A DNA stretch of 64,000 nt, taken from NCBI RefSeq assembly GCF_017877135.1, contig NZ_JAGIPH010000011.1:1-64000 (forward strand), in the 5' to 3' direction. Below the pieces are notes generated by a model. It searched no databases. It was given only the letters and a program-made list of their open reading frames with translations, and was not told the DNA's origin. The translations under genes were made by a program, and so were the position numbers. Source of the stretch: Neorhizobium galegae (GTDB taxonomy: Bacteria; Pseudomonadota; Alphaproteobacteria; Rhizobiales; Rhizobiaceae). Positions 41,610 through 50,803 of this stretch are shown here, piece after piece. Each line of letters opens with the position of its first letter. Within the stretch, counting starts at the first letter, position 1.

Positions 41610-42530
41610 ATGAAGACACTGAGCTTCATCACCGGACGCGCACTGCAAGGCCTCGTCGTCATGTTTGGCGTCTCGGCCATCGTCTTCTTCGCCCTGTTTC
41701 TGACCGGCGATCCGGCGGCGATGATGATGTCGCCGGACGCTTCGCGCGCAGAACTCGAAGCCTTCCGTCAGGCGATGGGATTCAACGATCCGATCTGGGT
41801 CCAGTATGGCCGCTTTCTCGCAAGCGCTTTAACCGGCGAACTGGGAACCTCCTTGCGCTTCCAGCGTCCGGCGCTCGGCCTTTTGATCGAACGCCTGCCG
41901 GCGACAGCCCTTCTGGCCATGACGGCGCTGCTGTGGAGCTCGCTGCTGGGGTTCGTGCTCGGCACCATCGCGGCCATTCGCAAGAACAGCGCCATTGATT
42001 TTGCCATCCGCATCATCTCGCTGCTCGGCCAGGCCATTCCCGTCTTCTGGCTGGCATTGCTGTTGATCATCTTCTTCTCGCTGAAACTGCGCTGGTTGCC
42101 CTCAAGCGGCATCGGCTCGGCCGCCCACCTGATCATGCCGTCGATCGCGCTCGGCGCCTATTATCTCAGCGCCATCACCCGCCTGGTCAGGGCAAGCCTG
42201 ATCGAGGTTCTGGGAGAAAATTACATCCGCACCGCGCGCGCCAAGGGCATTTCCTCGTGGCGGATCATCGTGCACCATGCGCTGCGCAACGCGCTGATCC
42301 CGGTCATTACCGTCCAGGGCATGTATTTTGCCTCGCTGCTGGGAGGCGCGCTGGTCACCGAGATCATTTTTGCATGGCCGGGCATCGGGCGTCTTGCCGT
42401 CGAAGCGATCCAGAACCGTGACTTCCCCGTCGTGCAGGCCGTCGTCTTGTTTGCTGCCGCCGTCTTCGTCATCGTCAACTTTCTCGTTGATCTCGCCTAT
42501 GTCTGGCTGAACCCGAGGATCAGGCTGTGA
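41610..42530 (+). CDS. ABC importer permease (DppB-like)
   Basis: A 306-residue inner-membrane permease with about six membrane segments. DppB-type features are FLTGDPAAMMM near the N-terminus, then TARAKGISSWRIIVHHALRNALIPVITV in the EAA-loop region and FAWPGIGRLAVEAI near the end. Its ATG lies 3 bp after the DppC-like stop. It pairs with the DppC-like subunit. Its last codons overlap the M20-like gene start by 4 bp (GTGA), showing that transport and catabolic genes are one transcription unit. Confidence 0.92.
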   Translation: MKTLSFITGRALQGLVVMFGVSAIVFFALFLTGDPAAMMMSPDASRAELEAFRQAMGFNDPIWVQYGRFLASALTGELGTSLRFQRPALGLLIERLPATALLAMTALLWSSLLGFVLGTIAAIRKNSAIDFAIRIISLLGQAIPVFWLALLLIIFFSLKLRWLPSSGIGSAAHLIMPSIALGAYYLSAITRLVRASLIEVLGENYIRTARAKGISSWRIIVHHALRNALIPVITVQGMYFASLLGGALVTEIIFAWPGIGRLAVEAIQNRDFPVVQAVVLFAAAVFVIVNFLVDLAYVWLNPRIRL

Positions 42531-43876
42531 TTTCAGACGCGACATTCGAGGCCGCCCTCGACCTGACAAGCCAATGGTGTGCCATTCCGTCGGTCAGGGG
42601 GGATGAAAAGCAGCTGCGCCGTCAGGCCGACGCCGTCACCGACTGGTTGAAGACGGAGCTCGGCGCATCGATTGTCTCCGCAGCATCCTCGCGCGGTCGC
42701 CCGCCGGTGCTTCACGCCCGCCTGGATGTCGGGTCACCGCTGACTGTCATCCTGTACAACATGTATGATGTAATGCCGGCCACGGCGGAGGGCTGGTCCG
42801 TCGATCCATTCCAAGGCGGCATCGTCGCTCTCGACGGCATCGGCGAAAGTTTCGTCGCGCGTGGCGCGGAAAACAATAAAGGACCGCTTGCCGGCATGCT
42901 GCATGCCATCAAGGCACTGCTGGATAGAGGCAAGCTGCGCGTCAATGTCGAGATCCTTGTCGATGGCGAGGAAGAAAGCGGCAGCGGCGCGATGCGTGAC
43001 TATCTCGCCGATCCCGACTGCGCCGTGCGCACAAGCGCCTCCGCCATCTTCCCGTCCTTCTGCGAATATGGCGGCGGGGCGCCGCGCGTTTATCTCGGCT
43101 TTTCGGGCATTGCCAAGGGTGAAGTGCGTGTCGATGGCGGTCCGTGGGGCGGGCCGAAGGCAGCCATCCATTCCAGCAATGCACCCTGGATCGCCAACCC
43201 CGTGAGCCGCCTGCTCGAGGCCTTGTCCCTGATCGGCAAGCCGCCGACCGGGGAACTGGCGAAAATTGTCCTCAATGACGAAGCGATCGGCATCGTCAGC
43301 ACACTGGCGAGGAACTTTGATCCGGCGGCAGAACTGCGCTTCCGCAACACGGAAGCCTTTTCGCTGGATGGCAATGCGCAAGTGCTGCTCGAGCATGTGC
43401 TGTCTACGGCATCCTTCAACCTGTCGAGCCTGGAAAGCCTGCCGCTGTGGACAGACGGCGTCATCCCCCATGGCGCCCGCGCAAGCTTCGAACTGCGCAC
43501 GCCACCATCGCTGGACCCCGCCGATTTTCTCGCCGACTACCGCCGGATGCTGGGTGCCGTCCCTGGCGCGGTTCTCAATGTCGCCGACAGCTATGCGGGC
43601 TTTCGCTTTGCCGCCGATGCACCGGGGGTTGCGGCGCTTCTGAAAAGCTACGAGACGACCGCGAATTCCGTGCCGCAGATCTGGCCCTGGGCGATCGGTG
43701 CTGCGCCTGCCTATGCCTTTGCGCCGCACGCCCAATCCTTCCTGCTCGCAGGTGCCGGCCGCGGCGGCAATGCGCATGGGATCGATGAATTCATGACGCT
43801 CGAAGGGTTTCGCCGCTTCATCCAATCGATCGCGACTTGGCTCGACCTGATGGGCCGAAAGGCTGAGGCCGCATGA
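42527..43876 (+). CDS. M20-family peptidase-like protein with altered metal site
   Basis: A 449-residue M20/M28-fold protein. EEES (about 148-151, from DGEEESGS), an inserted dimerisation domain (about 190-330) with PKAAIHSS, and a final His in GRGGNAHGIDEF are as in active enzymes. Two metal ligands are replaced, however. The usual GHxD motif reads NMYD (Met79 for His) and the D-(D/N)-K-G motif reads ENNKG (Asn at the bridging Asp position). It may therefore bind metal differently or not be a normal peptidase. The start GTG at 42527 overlaps the permease stop. Family members hydrolyse dipeptides, N-acyl or N-carbamoyl amino acids, which would fit with hydantoinase-like subunits in the same island. 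Confidence 0.85.
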   Translation: MISDATFEAALDLTSQWCAIPSVRGDEKQLRRQADAVTDWLKTELGASIVSAASSRGRPPVLHARLDVGSPLTVILYNMYDVMPATAEGWSVDPFQGGIVALDGIGESFVARGAENNKGPLAGMLHAIKALLDRGKLRVNVEILVDGEEESGSGAMRDYLADPDCAVRTSASAIFPSFCEYGGGAPRVYLGFSGIAKGEVRVDGGPWGGPKAAIHSSNAPWIANPVSRLLEALSLIGKPPTGELAKIVLNDEAIGIVSTLARNFDPAAELRFRNTEAFSLDGNAQVLLEHVLSTASFNLSSLESLPLWTDGVIPHGARASFELRTPPSLDPADFLADYRRMLGAVPGAVLNVADSYAGFRFAADAPGVAALLKSYETTANSVPQIWPWAIGAAPAYAFAPHAQSFLLAGAGRGGNAHGIDEFMTLEGFRRFIQSIATWLDLMGRKAEAA

Positions 43877-44859
43877 GCACGATCCGTCATCTGTCTCGCG
43901 ACGATGCCATCAAGGCCGGCGCTCTCGATTGGGCGGCGGCACTCGATGACGTGCGCGCGACGACCCGGCTCCTGCGCGACGGCAAGGCGGGCATGGTTGC
44001 CGAAAGCGTCATGCCGCTCGGGGCCGACCCGCGCAACAAGGCCTATGGCCTGCCCGCCTTCGTCGGCGGCGAGTATGACGCCGCGGGCCTCAAATGGACC
44101 GTGCACCGGGCCGAACCGATCGGCGATCTGCCGAGTATCAGCAGCACGACCATCATCAACCGTCTTGCCGATGGGTCACCAATCGGGAGCGTCGAGAGCG
44201 CCTTGCTCACCCGCATGCGCACAGCCGCCGTGTCGGCCGCGGCAATACGGGCGCTGAAACCCGGCGGCCTACGCTCCGCTGCGCTTCTCGGGGCTGGCGC
44301 TCACGCGCAGACGCATCTCGACATGCTGCTGTCGCTGTTTCCGACGATCGAGACGATCCACCTCTGGAACCGCACGCCGGCGCATCTCGACAGGTTGTTC
44401 GGCGAGGCCAGTTCCTCCTCAGCAACCCGGCTCTTGCCCCACGCCGATCTCGCCGAGGCCGTCGCAGACGCCGATGTCATCATCTGCTGCACATCGGCGC
44501 CTCAGCCGTTCATCGGCCCGTCCATGGTGCAGCCCGGCAGGCTGATCATGCAGATTGGCTTCCACGAGGTGATGTTCGAAACGATCGCGGCGACCGATAT
44601 CGTCACCGTCGATCTCTGGGGTGATTATGCCGAAAAGAGCGCCAAGAGCCTTTTCCAGATGTATCGCGCCGGCCAATTTCCGGCCGAACGCGTGGCGGCG
44701 GACCTTCCAGCCATCCTCCTGGATGGCTGGAAGCCACCGGCTGACGCATCGCTCTATTTTTCGAGCTTCGGGCTCAACGTCTTCGACATCGCCTTTGCCG
44801 CCCGCATCCTCAAAAATGCGCAGGCCCTGCGCATCGGAACGCTGCTGCCCTCCATTTGA
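43873..44859 (+). CDS. Ornithine cyclodeaminase / mu-crystallin family protein
   Basis: A 328-residue NAD(P)-binding protein. Features are PLGADPRNKAYGLPAFVGGEYDAAGLKWTVH in blocks near the N-terminus, the Rossmann motif ALLGAGAHAQTHLDML (about 138-153), and a C-terminal SLFQMYRAGQFPAE helix region. Family members include ornithine cyclodeaminase, alanine dehydrogenase and ketimine reductases that act on cyclic imines, including sulfur-containing ones such as thiazoline- or thiomorpholine-carboxylates. A ketimine-reductase role would suit the sulfur-flavoured neighbourhood but is inference. The ATG at 43873 overlaps the M20-like stop by 4 bp. Confidence 0.88.
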   Translation: MSTIRHLSRDDAIKAGALDWAAALDDVRATTRLLRDGKAGMVAESVMPLGADPRNKAYGLPAFVGGEYDAAGLKWTVHRAEPIGDLPSISSTTIINRLADGSPIGSVESALLTRMRTAAVSAAAIRALKPGGLRSAALLGAGAHAQTHLDMLLSLFPTIETIHLWNRTPAHLDRLFGEASSSSATRLLPHADLAEAVADADVIICCTSAPQPFIGPSMVQPGRLIMQIGFHEVMFETIAATDIVTVDLWGDYAEKSAKSLFQMYRAGQFPAERVAADLPAILLDGWKPPADASLYFSSFGLNVFDIAFAARILKNAQALRIGTLLPSI

Positions 44860-44884
44860 TCAATGCCCATACAAGGAAACGGCC

Positions 44885-45694
44885 ATGCTCATCACTGCCG
44901 CCGAACTCATCAGCAAGCTGCCGGAAGGCCGGCTCGTTCCTGTCGATGTCCGCCCGGAAACCGCCTGGCGCGACGCCAGCATTCCCGGCGCGGTAAGCAT
45001 CAATGTCTATGACTATTTCATTCCCGAAAGCGACGAGGCGGGCATTGCCGGCATGGCCGCTGGCGCGCGCAAGGCTTTTGATCGTCTCGGTCTGGGCAAG
45101 GATCGCGTGCCGGTCTTTTTCGAGGAACAGACGGGAATGATCTCGCCGCGCGGCCTGTGGTTCTACGAACTGGTCGGGCTCGAAGGCGGTCTCATCCTGG
45201 ATGGCGGCATCGAGGCCTGGAAAGCGGCGGGTGGCGATATCGCTCCGGGTGCGGGCACACCGGATGCCATCCGGCAATCGGACGGCAATGTTGCGTTTCA
45301 TCGTGAACTGGCCGCCTCAACCGATGAGGTTCTGCGGCATGAAGCCGACATCTTCGACGTGCGCCGCCGCACGGAATTCGAAGGCACCTTCCTGCATCCC
45401 TGCTGCGCCCGTGCCGGCCGTATCCCGCATTCGCATTTCGCCTTCTACGAGGACATGCTGCGGGACGGGAAATACCGTCCCGCCGACGAGATCCGCGAGA
45501 TCGCCGAAAAGGCCGGCCTCTCACCGGATCGCGAGATCATCACCTATTGCCACCGCGGTGCCCGCGCGGCGACGGCACTCTACGGCCTGAAGCTGGCAGG
45601 CTTCGACAAGGTGAAGATCTATGTCGGCTCCTGGCACGAATGGGCCGGCAATGCGGCCCTGCCACTGGAAATCGGCCCGGCCGAGGAAGTCTAG
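44885..45694 (+). CDS. Rhodanese-family sulfurtransferase
   Basis: A 269-residue protein with two rhodanese folds. The first (about 1-115; VPVDVRPETAWRDASIPGAVSIN in blocks) has no active Cys in the loop. The second (about 140-265; DIFDVRRRTEFEGT, then IITYCHRGARAATAL) has catalytic Cys in the CHRGAR loop. Such two-domain proteins transfer sulfane sulfur from thiosulfate or 3-mercaptopyruvate to an acceptor. AAGGAAACGGCC before the ATG at 44885 fixes the start, 25 bp after the OCD-like gene. The frame opens earlier, but those residues lie over the upstream gene. With a D-cysteine-desulfhydrase-like enzyme in the island, handling of released sulfur is a good inference. Confidence 0.9.
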   Translation: MLITAAELISKLPEGRLVPVDVRPETAWRDASIPGAVSINVYDYFIPESDEAGIAGMAAGARKAFDRLGLGKDRVPVFFEEQTGMISPRGLWFYELVGLEGGLILDGGIEAWKAAGGDIAPGAGTPDAIRQSDGNVAFHRELAASTDEVLRHEADIFDVRRRTEFEGTFLHPCCARAGRIPHSHFAFYEDMLRDGKYRPADEIREIAEKAGLSPDREIITYCHRGARAATALYGLKLAGFDKVKIYVGSWHEWAGNAALPLEIGPAEEV

Positions 45695-47044
45695 CTAAAG
45701 CCAGCTTTGGATCTCGATCGGGCTGCCATCGCTGAAACGTGAGAAGCGGAACGGCGTCGGGTCGACGCAGGGCGTCCGGTCCGTCGCGATCTCGGACAAT
45801 AGGCGCCCCGCCCCCGGACCAATACCGAAACCATGACCGGAGAAGCCGGTGCCGATCACAAGGCCCGGCAGCGCCTCAACCTTCGAGATCACAGGGATCA
45901 CATCCGGCATGGTATCGATCATGCCGCCCCATTTCTGCAGGATTGGCACGTCGCGAAAGGCCGGGATGCCGACCTTCAGATGGGCTTCGACCCGTGCCAG
46001 CAGGTCCAGATCCGGCATCGGATCGAGCACCCGGATCGTCTCGTAAATGCTCTTTTCGTCCAACCCGCGATGGCGGTATGCGACCAGTTCGTCGAAAAAC
46101 GGCCTGCCGAAGCGCAGTTTCAGCGATTTCCGCTCCAGCCGGAAGGCCGGCATGAACTCCCTCAAGAAGCGAAAACTGTCCGGCACGATATCGGCGAGGC
46201 TGATGGCCGAGGACGCGACGGTGAAACCGCCATCGAGCCGCTTGCGGAGGGCAAAATCCGAAAAGCCCATTGTCGTCTCGATCGCGGCATCGACAGGTGC
46301 CGTCCGCAAGACGGAAGAAAGAACTTTCAACTGCGGCAGGCGCACCCCATGCCGCGAGAGGAAATGCGAAGACCAGGCACCGCCGGCAACGATCACCGTC
46401 GGGGCCCGTATGCGGCCCTTCTCGGTCACAACGCCGGAAACCCTGCCCGCTTCGATATCGAGGCCACGCACGGCGCATTGCTGAAGAAGGATGGCGCCCG
46501 CCGCCTGTGCTGCGGAGGCGATGGCGGGTGCGGCAAGCTGTGGCTCGGCCCCTGCATCTTCCGGCACGTGGAGGCCGCCCAACACCGTGCGGTTGAGATC
46601 CGGCACGAAACTCACGATCTGCGCAGGATCGAGGATTCGGGCATCAATGCCGAATTCGCGCGCAGCCAGCGCCCAGCGCTGATGGCGGTCGCGCGCCTCG
46701 GGCGTCTTTGCGGCGTAGACAATTCCGCGCCTGCGATAGCCCACATCCACGCCGGTTTCCTGGCGCAACGTGTCCCAGATGGCGTGGGACTGCAGCATCA
46801 GCGGCAGCTCGCGCAGATCGCGGCCGGCAAGCCTCACCCAGCCCCAATTGCGGCCGGACTGTTCGCCGCCGATCTCGCCCTTTTCGAGAAGGGCAACGCG
46901 AATTCCTTGCCGGGCGAGAAAGAAGGCGGCGGAAACGCCGATGATGCCGCCACCGACGATCGCCACATCGACCGCATTGGGGTGCGTTTCGGAATCAGCG
47001 ACCGGGGTCATGGCCGGGCCGCGATGAAGGAGGGGAGCGTTCAT
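45695..47044 (-). CDS. FAD-dependent oxidoreductase, DAO family
   Basis: A 449-residue flavoprotein with VDVAIVGGGIIGVSAAFFLA (Rossmann GxGxxG, about 25-44), LLEKGEIGGEQSGRNWGWVR in the FAD loop, and GTGFSGHGFGIGPGAGRLLSE near the C-terminus. These are the features of D-amino-acid dehydrogenase, sarcosine or opine oxidase-type enzymes that oxidise secondary or alpha amines. The ATG at 47044 follows the SDR stop by one base, and the longer open frame (to 47137) overlaps that gene. It is convergent with the rhodanese gene, the two stop codons abutting. Oxidation of a D-amino acid or cyclic amine within the island pathway is likely. Confidence 0.9.
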   Translation of the reverse strand: MNAPLLHRGPAMTPVADSETHPNAVDVAIVGGGIIGVSAAFFLARQGIRVALLEKGEIGGEQSGRNWGWVRLAGRDLRELPLMLQSHAIWDTLRQETGVDVGYRRRGIVYAAKTPEARDRHQRWALAAREFGIDARILDPAQIVSFVPDLNRTVLGGLHVPEDAGAEPQLAAPAIASAAQAAGAILLQQCAVRGLDIEAGRVSGVVTEKGRIRAPTVIVAGGAWSSHFLSRHGVRLPQLKVLSSVLRTAPVDAAIETTMGFSDFALRKRLDGGFTVASSAISLADIVPDSFRFLREFMPAFRLERKSLKLRFGRPFFDELVAYRHRGLDEKSIYETIRVLDPMPDLDLLARVEAHLKVGIPAFRDVPILQKWGGMIDTMPDVIPVISKVEALPGLVIGTGFSGHGFGIGPGAGRLLSEIATDRTPCVDPTPFRFSRFSDGSPIEIQSWL

Positions 47045-47045
47045 G

Positions 47046-47747
47046 TCAGTAGCAGTCTTCCACGCTGAAATGCACCGGAATCTCGGCAATGCTCGCTGTC
47101 CTGGGAAGTTCGAGAACCATATGGACGATCCGGGCAATATCCTCCGGTTGGGTCAATTCCGTGCTATCGCGATTGGCGAGGGCATTTCCCATGTCGGTCG
47201 CGACAAAGCTCGGACAGATGATCGTCGAACGAACACCGCTATCCTTGCCGCACTGGCGAAGGCCATGCCCCAAGGCGACCGCTGCAAATTTCGACATGGC
47301 ATACAGGCCGGAGCCCGCGGATTTGACCCGCTTGCCGGAGAGAGACGCGACCGTCACCACGCGGCCGGCGGCTGCCTTTTCCAGATGCGGCCAGGCGCGT
47401 TGAGAAAGCCGCATCGGCGATTTGACATTGACGTTGAAGATCAGGTCGAAGTCGGCGTCTTCCGCTTCCAGCACGGATTTCGGGATCATCATGCCCGCAT
47501 TGTGCACCAGTCCATCCAGCCTGCCGAAATGGCTGATCGTCTGATCCACCCAGGTCCGCTCGCTTTGCGGATCGAGCGCATCGAAACGGCAGACCAAGGC
47601 ATTCGGATTGCCGGCAAAGACGGAGGATTCGGGCGCACGCACGCCAAGGCTCACGGCCCAGCCTTCGGCAAGAAGCTTTTCGGCGATGGCAGCGCCGATC
47701 CCGCGCGAAGCGCCGCTGATCATCGCAACCCGGTTTGGCGTCGACAT
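47046..47747 (-). CDS. SDR-family oxidoreductase
   Basis: A 233-residue short-chain dehydrogenase: cofactor loop SGASRGIGAAIAEKL (about 11-25), NAG in LVHNAGMM, catalytic Ser in VVTVASLSGKR, YAMSK, and a typical PSFVATDMG after the active site. The ATG at 47747 is preceded by GGGAATAGAG; the frame upstream to 47768 adds seven residues and is less likely. It lies between the ABC ATPase (24 bp) and the flavoprotein (1 bp), so the three are one minus-strand operon. The substrate is unknown, probably a keto intermediate of the same pathway. Confidence 0.9.
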   Translation of the reverse strand: MSTPNRVAMISGASRGIGAAIAEKLLAEGWAVSLGVRAPESSVFAGNPNALVCRFDALDPQSERTWVDQTISHFGRLDGLVHNAGMMIPKSVLEAEDADFDLIFNVNVKSPMRLSQRAWPHLEKAAAGRVVTVASLSGKRVKSAGSGLYAMSKFAAVALGHGLRQCGKDSGVRSTIICPSFVATDMGNALANRDSTELTQPEDIARIVHMVLELPRTASIAEIPVHFSVEDCY

Positions 47748-47771
47748 ATCTCTATTCCCTTTTCCCAAGCA

Positions 47772-49616
47772 TCAGGCCGCGGCTGCCGCACTGCCCCAAT
47801 CATCGCCAAAGACCTGCACCAGATGCCCGGGCGACACCTCGCGATAAACCCGCTTCGGCACGACATAGGACAAGGGTCTGACGGGGCTCTTGATCTCGTC
47901 ATTGCTGAGGCCGCGACGGATGCCACGTCGGCTTGGGTCGGGGATCGGCACCGCTTCCAGAAGGCGCCGCGTATAGGGGTGCTGAGGATTTTCGAAGATC
48001 GAGCGGCGCGGTCCGATCTCGACGATCTCACCCAGATACATGACCGCGACGCGGTGGCTCATCCGCTCGACCACCGCCATGTCATGCGAGATGAACAGAT
48101 AGGCAAGGCCCATGCTTTCCTGGAGGTCGAGCATCAGGTTGATGACCTGCGCCTTGATCGAAACATCGAGCGCCGACACGGCCTCGTCCGCAACGATGAC
48201 CTGCGGCGCCATGGCAAGCGCCCGGGCGATACACAGGCGCTGCCGCTGGCCGCCGGAAAACTCGTGCGGGAAGCGACCGGCCATGTCCGGCTGCAGCCCG
48301 ACCTTGACCATCAGGTCGGCCACCTGTTCGCCGGCGTCCTTCTTGTCCGAGGCAATATGATGGGCAAGCAGCGGCTCTGCAATCGCATCCCCCACCTCGA
48401 TGCGCGGATTGAGCGACGCGAAGGGATCCTGAAAAATCATCTGGATATGGCGGCGCATGTCGCGCAGTTGCTTGCCGGAGAGATCAAGGATCTCCCTGCC
48501 CTCAAGCTTGACCGATCCGGAATTGGCATCGAGCAGGCGCATGATCGCGCGGCCCGTCGTCGATTTGCCGCAGCCGCTCTCGCCGACCAGCGCCAGTGTT
48601 TCGCCCGCCCTCAGATCGAAGGAGACGTTCTCGACCGCATGCACCCGGCCCGAAACGGCGCCCAGAAAGCCACCACCGATATCAAACCGGGCGGTAAGAT
48701 CGCGGACCTCAAGCAGCGGAACCGGTTCTGCCGATACCGTATCTGCAACAGCAGGCATCTCGACAGGATCACCGCTTTCCACATCGATCAGCGGGAACCG
48801 GGCCGGGCCGGGCTCGCCGGTCATTGAACCGAGCTTCGGCACCGCGGACAGGAGTGCCCTGGTATAGGCGCGCTGCGGATCGGCAAAAATGTCTTCCGTC
48901 GCCCCGCGCTCGATCGCTTCGCCCTTGTACATGACGATCGTGCGGTCGGCGATTTCGGCGACAACGCCCATGTCATGGGTAATGAAGAGAACGCCCATGC
49001 CCTCCTCTTCCTGCAAGAGCTTGATGAGTTCGAGGATCTGCGCCTGGATCGTCACGTCGAGCGCCGTCGTCGGCTCGTCGGCGATCAGGAGGCGCGGACG
49101 GCAGGCCAGTGCCATCGCAATCATGATGCGCTGACGCATGCCGCCGGACAGCTGGTGCGGATATTCCTCCATGCGCTTTGCCGCAGACGGGATGCGAACC
49201 TTCTCCATCAGCGCGAGCGTTTCCTTCACGGCCGCCTTCAGGGACAGGCCGCGATGGGCGACAAGCACTTCGGAGATCTGGTCGCTGATTGTCAGCGACG
49301 GATTGAGGCTGGTCATCGGCTCCTGAAAGATCATCGCGATGCGATTGCCCCGAATGTCGCGCATCCTGCCTTCGGGAAGCTTCAGCAGGTCCTGCCCCTC
49401 CAGCCTGACCTCCCCGTCGATGCGGCAGGTCGCGGGCTGATAGAGACGCATGAGCGACATTGCCGTCACGCTTTTGCCCGACCCGCTTTCGCCAACCAGC
49501 GCCACCGTCTCTCCGGCAGCGACATCGAAGGACACGTCGCGAACAACCGGCAGCCAGACGCCCTTGCGCCGGAACGAGGTTTTCAGGCTGGACACGCGGA
49601 TGACGGGCTCTGCCAT
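47772..49616 (-). CDS. Fused double ABC ATPase of a peptide-type importer (DppD-DppF-like)
   Basis: A 614-residue protein made of two nucleotide-binding domains. Domain 1 (about 1-265) has GESGSGKS, LSGGMRQR and LLIADEPTTALD. Domain 2 (about 310-600) has GESGCGKS, FSGGQRQR and VIVADEAVSALD, with Ala for the usual Pro after the Walker B Glu. Oligopeptide-type C-terminal extensions follow each domain (for example RRSIFENPQHPYTRRLLEAVP). It energises the DppB/DppC-like permeases encoded on the other strand. AAGGAGTTGAT precedes the ATG at 49616, and the longer open frame to 49832 overlaps the divergent gene. Fusion of the two ATPases in one chain is seen in GsiA/YejF-type systems, which carry glutathione or peptides. 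Confidence 0.92.
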   Translation of the reverse strand: MAEPVIRVSSLKTSFRRKGVWLPVVRDVSFDVAAGETVALVGESGSGKSVTAMSLMRLYQPATCRIDGEVRLEGQDLLKLPEGRMRDIRGNRIAMIFQEPMTSLNPSLTISDQISEVLVAHRGLSLKAAVKETLALMEKVRIPSAAKRMEEYPHQLSGGMRQRIMIAMALACRPRLLIADEPTTALDVTIQAQILELIKLLQEEEGMGVLFITHDMGVVAEIADRTIVMYKGEAIERGATEDIFADPQRAYTRALLSAVPKLGSMTGEPGPARFPLIDVESGDPVEMPAVADTVSAEPVPLLEVRDLTARFDIGGGFLGAVSGRVHAVENVSFDLRAGETLALVGESGCGKSTTGRAIMRLLDANSGSVKLEGREILDLSGKQLRDMRRHIQMIFQDPFASLNPRIEVGDAIAEPLLAHHIASDKKDAGEQVADLMVKVGLQPDMAGRFPHEFSGGQRQRLCIARALAMAPQVIVADEAVSALDVSIKAQVINLMLDLQESMGLAYLFISHDMAVVERMSHRVAVMYLGEIVEIGPRRSIFENPQHPYTRRLLEAVPIPDPSRRGIRRGLSNDEIKSPVRPLSYVVPKRVYREVSPGHLVQVFGDDWGSAAAAA

Positions 49617-49712
49617 ATCAACTCCTTTCGAGGTCGTCAGACGGTCGGTCGGTTCATCTGCCTCAATCTGTTGCATGCCACAAATAAAAGCACCTTGCCA
49701 GTCAGGATACAG

Positions 49713-49727
49713 GATATATGATATATT
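49713..49727. promoter_or_regulatory. GntR operator copy 2
   Basis: GATATATGATATATT is the exact reverse complement of 39172-39186 and includes the perfect ATATAT-G-ATATAT palindrome. It lies 97 bp from the ABC ATPase start and 57 bp from the D-cysteine-desulfhydrase-like start, centred in the second divergent promoter of the island. A half-like CAGGATATATG also appears at 54468-54478, after the last gene. Confidence 0.75.
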
Positions 49728-49783
49728 TTGATTGCATGCGCTGACACGCCGACAGGCAGTGGTCGAGACACGAGGAGCATTCC

Positions 49784-50800
49784 ATGAAACTTGAAGACAT
49801 CCCCCGCCTCTCCCTCGGCTTTTTGCCGACACCGATCGAAAAGATGGAGCGCCTGAGCAGCGAGTTCGGCATCTCTCTCTCTGTAAAGCGCGACGATTTC
49901 ACGGGCTTCGGTGGCGGCGGCAACAAGGTGCGCAAGCTCGAATATCTGATGGCGGATGCGGTTGCGCAGGGCGTGAACGTGTTGATCACCACCGGGGGAC
50001 ATCAGTCCAACCATGCCCGCATGACCGCGGCCGCCGCCCGCAAATTCGGCATGAAGCCGATCCTCGTCCTGCGTGGCAACCGCCCGGATCTGTACCAGGG
50101 CAATCTGCTTCTCGATCACCTGTTCGGGGCCGAGATCGATTTCCTCGATCCGGACGCCTATTTTACTGAGATCAATCCGCGCATGGATCATCACGCAGCG
50201 GAAGCCGAGGCGCGGGGCGAGAAGGCCTATATCATCCCGCTCGGCGGCGCGTCCGCACTGGGCGCCATGGGCTATGTGAACGCCGTGAAGGAACTTGCCG
50301 AGCAATATGCCGCCGCTGGCACCGCGACGCCCGATTATATCGTGGCGCCGGTCGGTTCGGGCGGCACGCTGGCTGGCCTCCATGTCGGTTGCGCCATGTT
50401 CATGCCGAAGACGGAAGTGATCGGTATCGCCGTGACCGGGAGTGCCGTTCCCTTCAGCGAGCGTATCGCCGTGATGGCCAATGCGGCAGCCGAGCTTCTC
50501 GACTATGACCGGCGCTGGACGGCGGACGAGATCCGCATCGAGAATGACTATATCGGCCCCGGCTATTCCATTCCCTCCGAGGCCGGCAATGCAGCGATCA
50601 AGCTCGCCGGCAACAAGGAAGGCGTGCTGCTTGACCCCGTCTATACCGGCAAGGCCTTCGCCGGCATCATGGGCTGCGTCGAGGCAGGGAGCATCGCCAG
50701 GGGGAGTTCGGTTCTCTTCATCCATTGCGGCGGCTCGCCCGCGCTCTATCCCTTCGCCGGTCAGTTGACCAGCGATCTCACCACCGCAACGGCAGGCTGA
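49784..50800 (+). CDS. D-cysteine desulfhydrase / ACC deaminase-family PLP enzyme
   Basis: A 338-residue fold-type II PLP enzyme. The Schiff-base Lys lies in GGGNKVRKLEYL (about 45-56), and the substrate loop is TTGGHQSNHARMTAAAA. The phosphate-binding loop is APVGSGGTLAG, and GPGYSIPSEAGNAAIKL follows. This pattern is shared by DcyD, which splits D-cysteine into pyruvate, sulfide and ammonia, and ACC deaminase; sequence alone does not choose firmly. The sulfur-related neighbours favour a D-cysteine-like or other beta-substituted D-amino acid. The ATG at 49784 is in a divergent promoter with a GntR-type site, and the hydantoinase genes follow at 3 bp and by overlap. Confidence 0.88.
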   Translation: MKLEDIPRLSLGFLPTPIEKMERLSSEFGISLSVKRDDFTGFGGGGNKVRKLEYLMADAVAQGVNVLITTGGHQSNHARMTAAAARKFGMKPILVLRGNRPDLYQGNLLLDHLFGAEIDFLDPDAYFTEINPRMDHHAAEAEARGEKAYIIPLGGASALGAMGYVNAVKELAEQYAAAGTATPDYIVAPVGSGGTLAGLHVGCAMFMPKTEVIGIAVTGSAVPFSERIAVMANAAAELLDYDRRWTADEIRIENDYIGPGYSIPSEAGNAAIKLAGNKEGVLLDPVYTGKAFAGIMGCVEAGSIARGSSVLFIHCGGSPALYPFAGQLTSDLTTATAG

Positions 50801-50803
50801 ACC

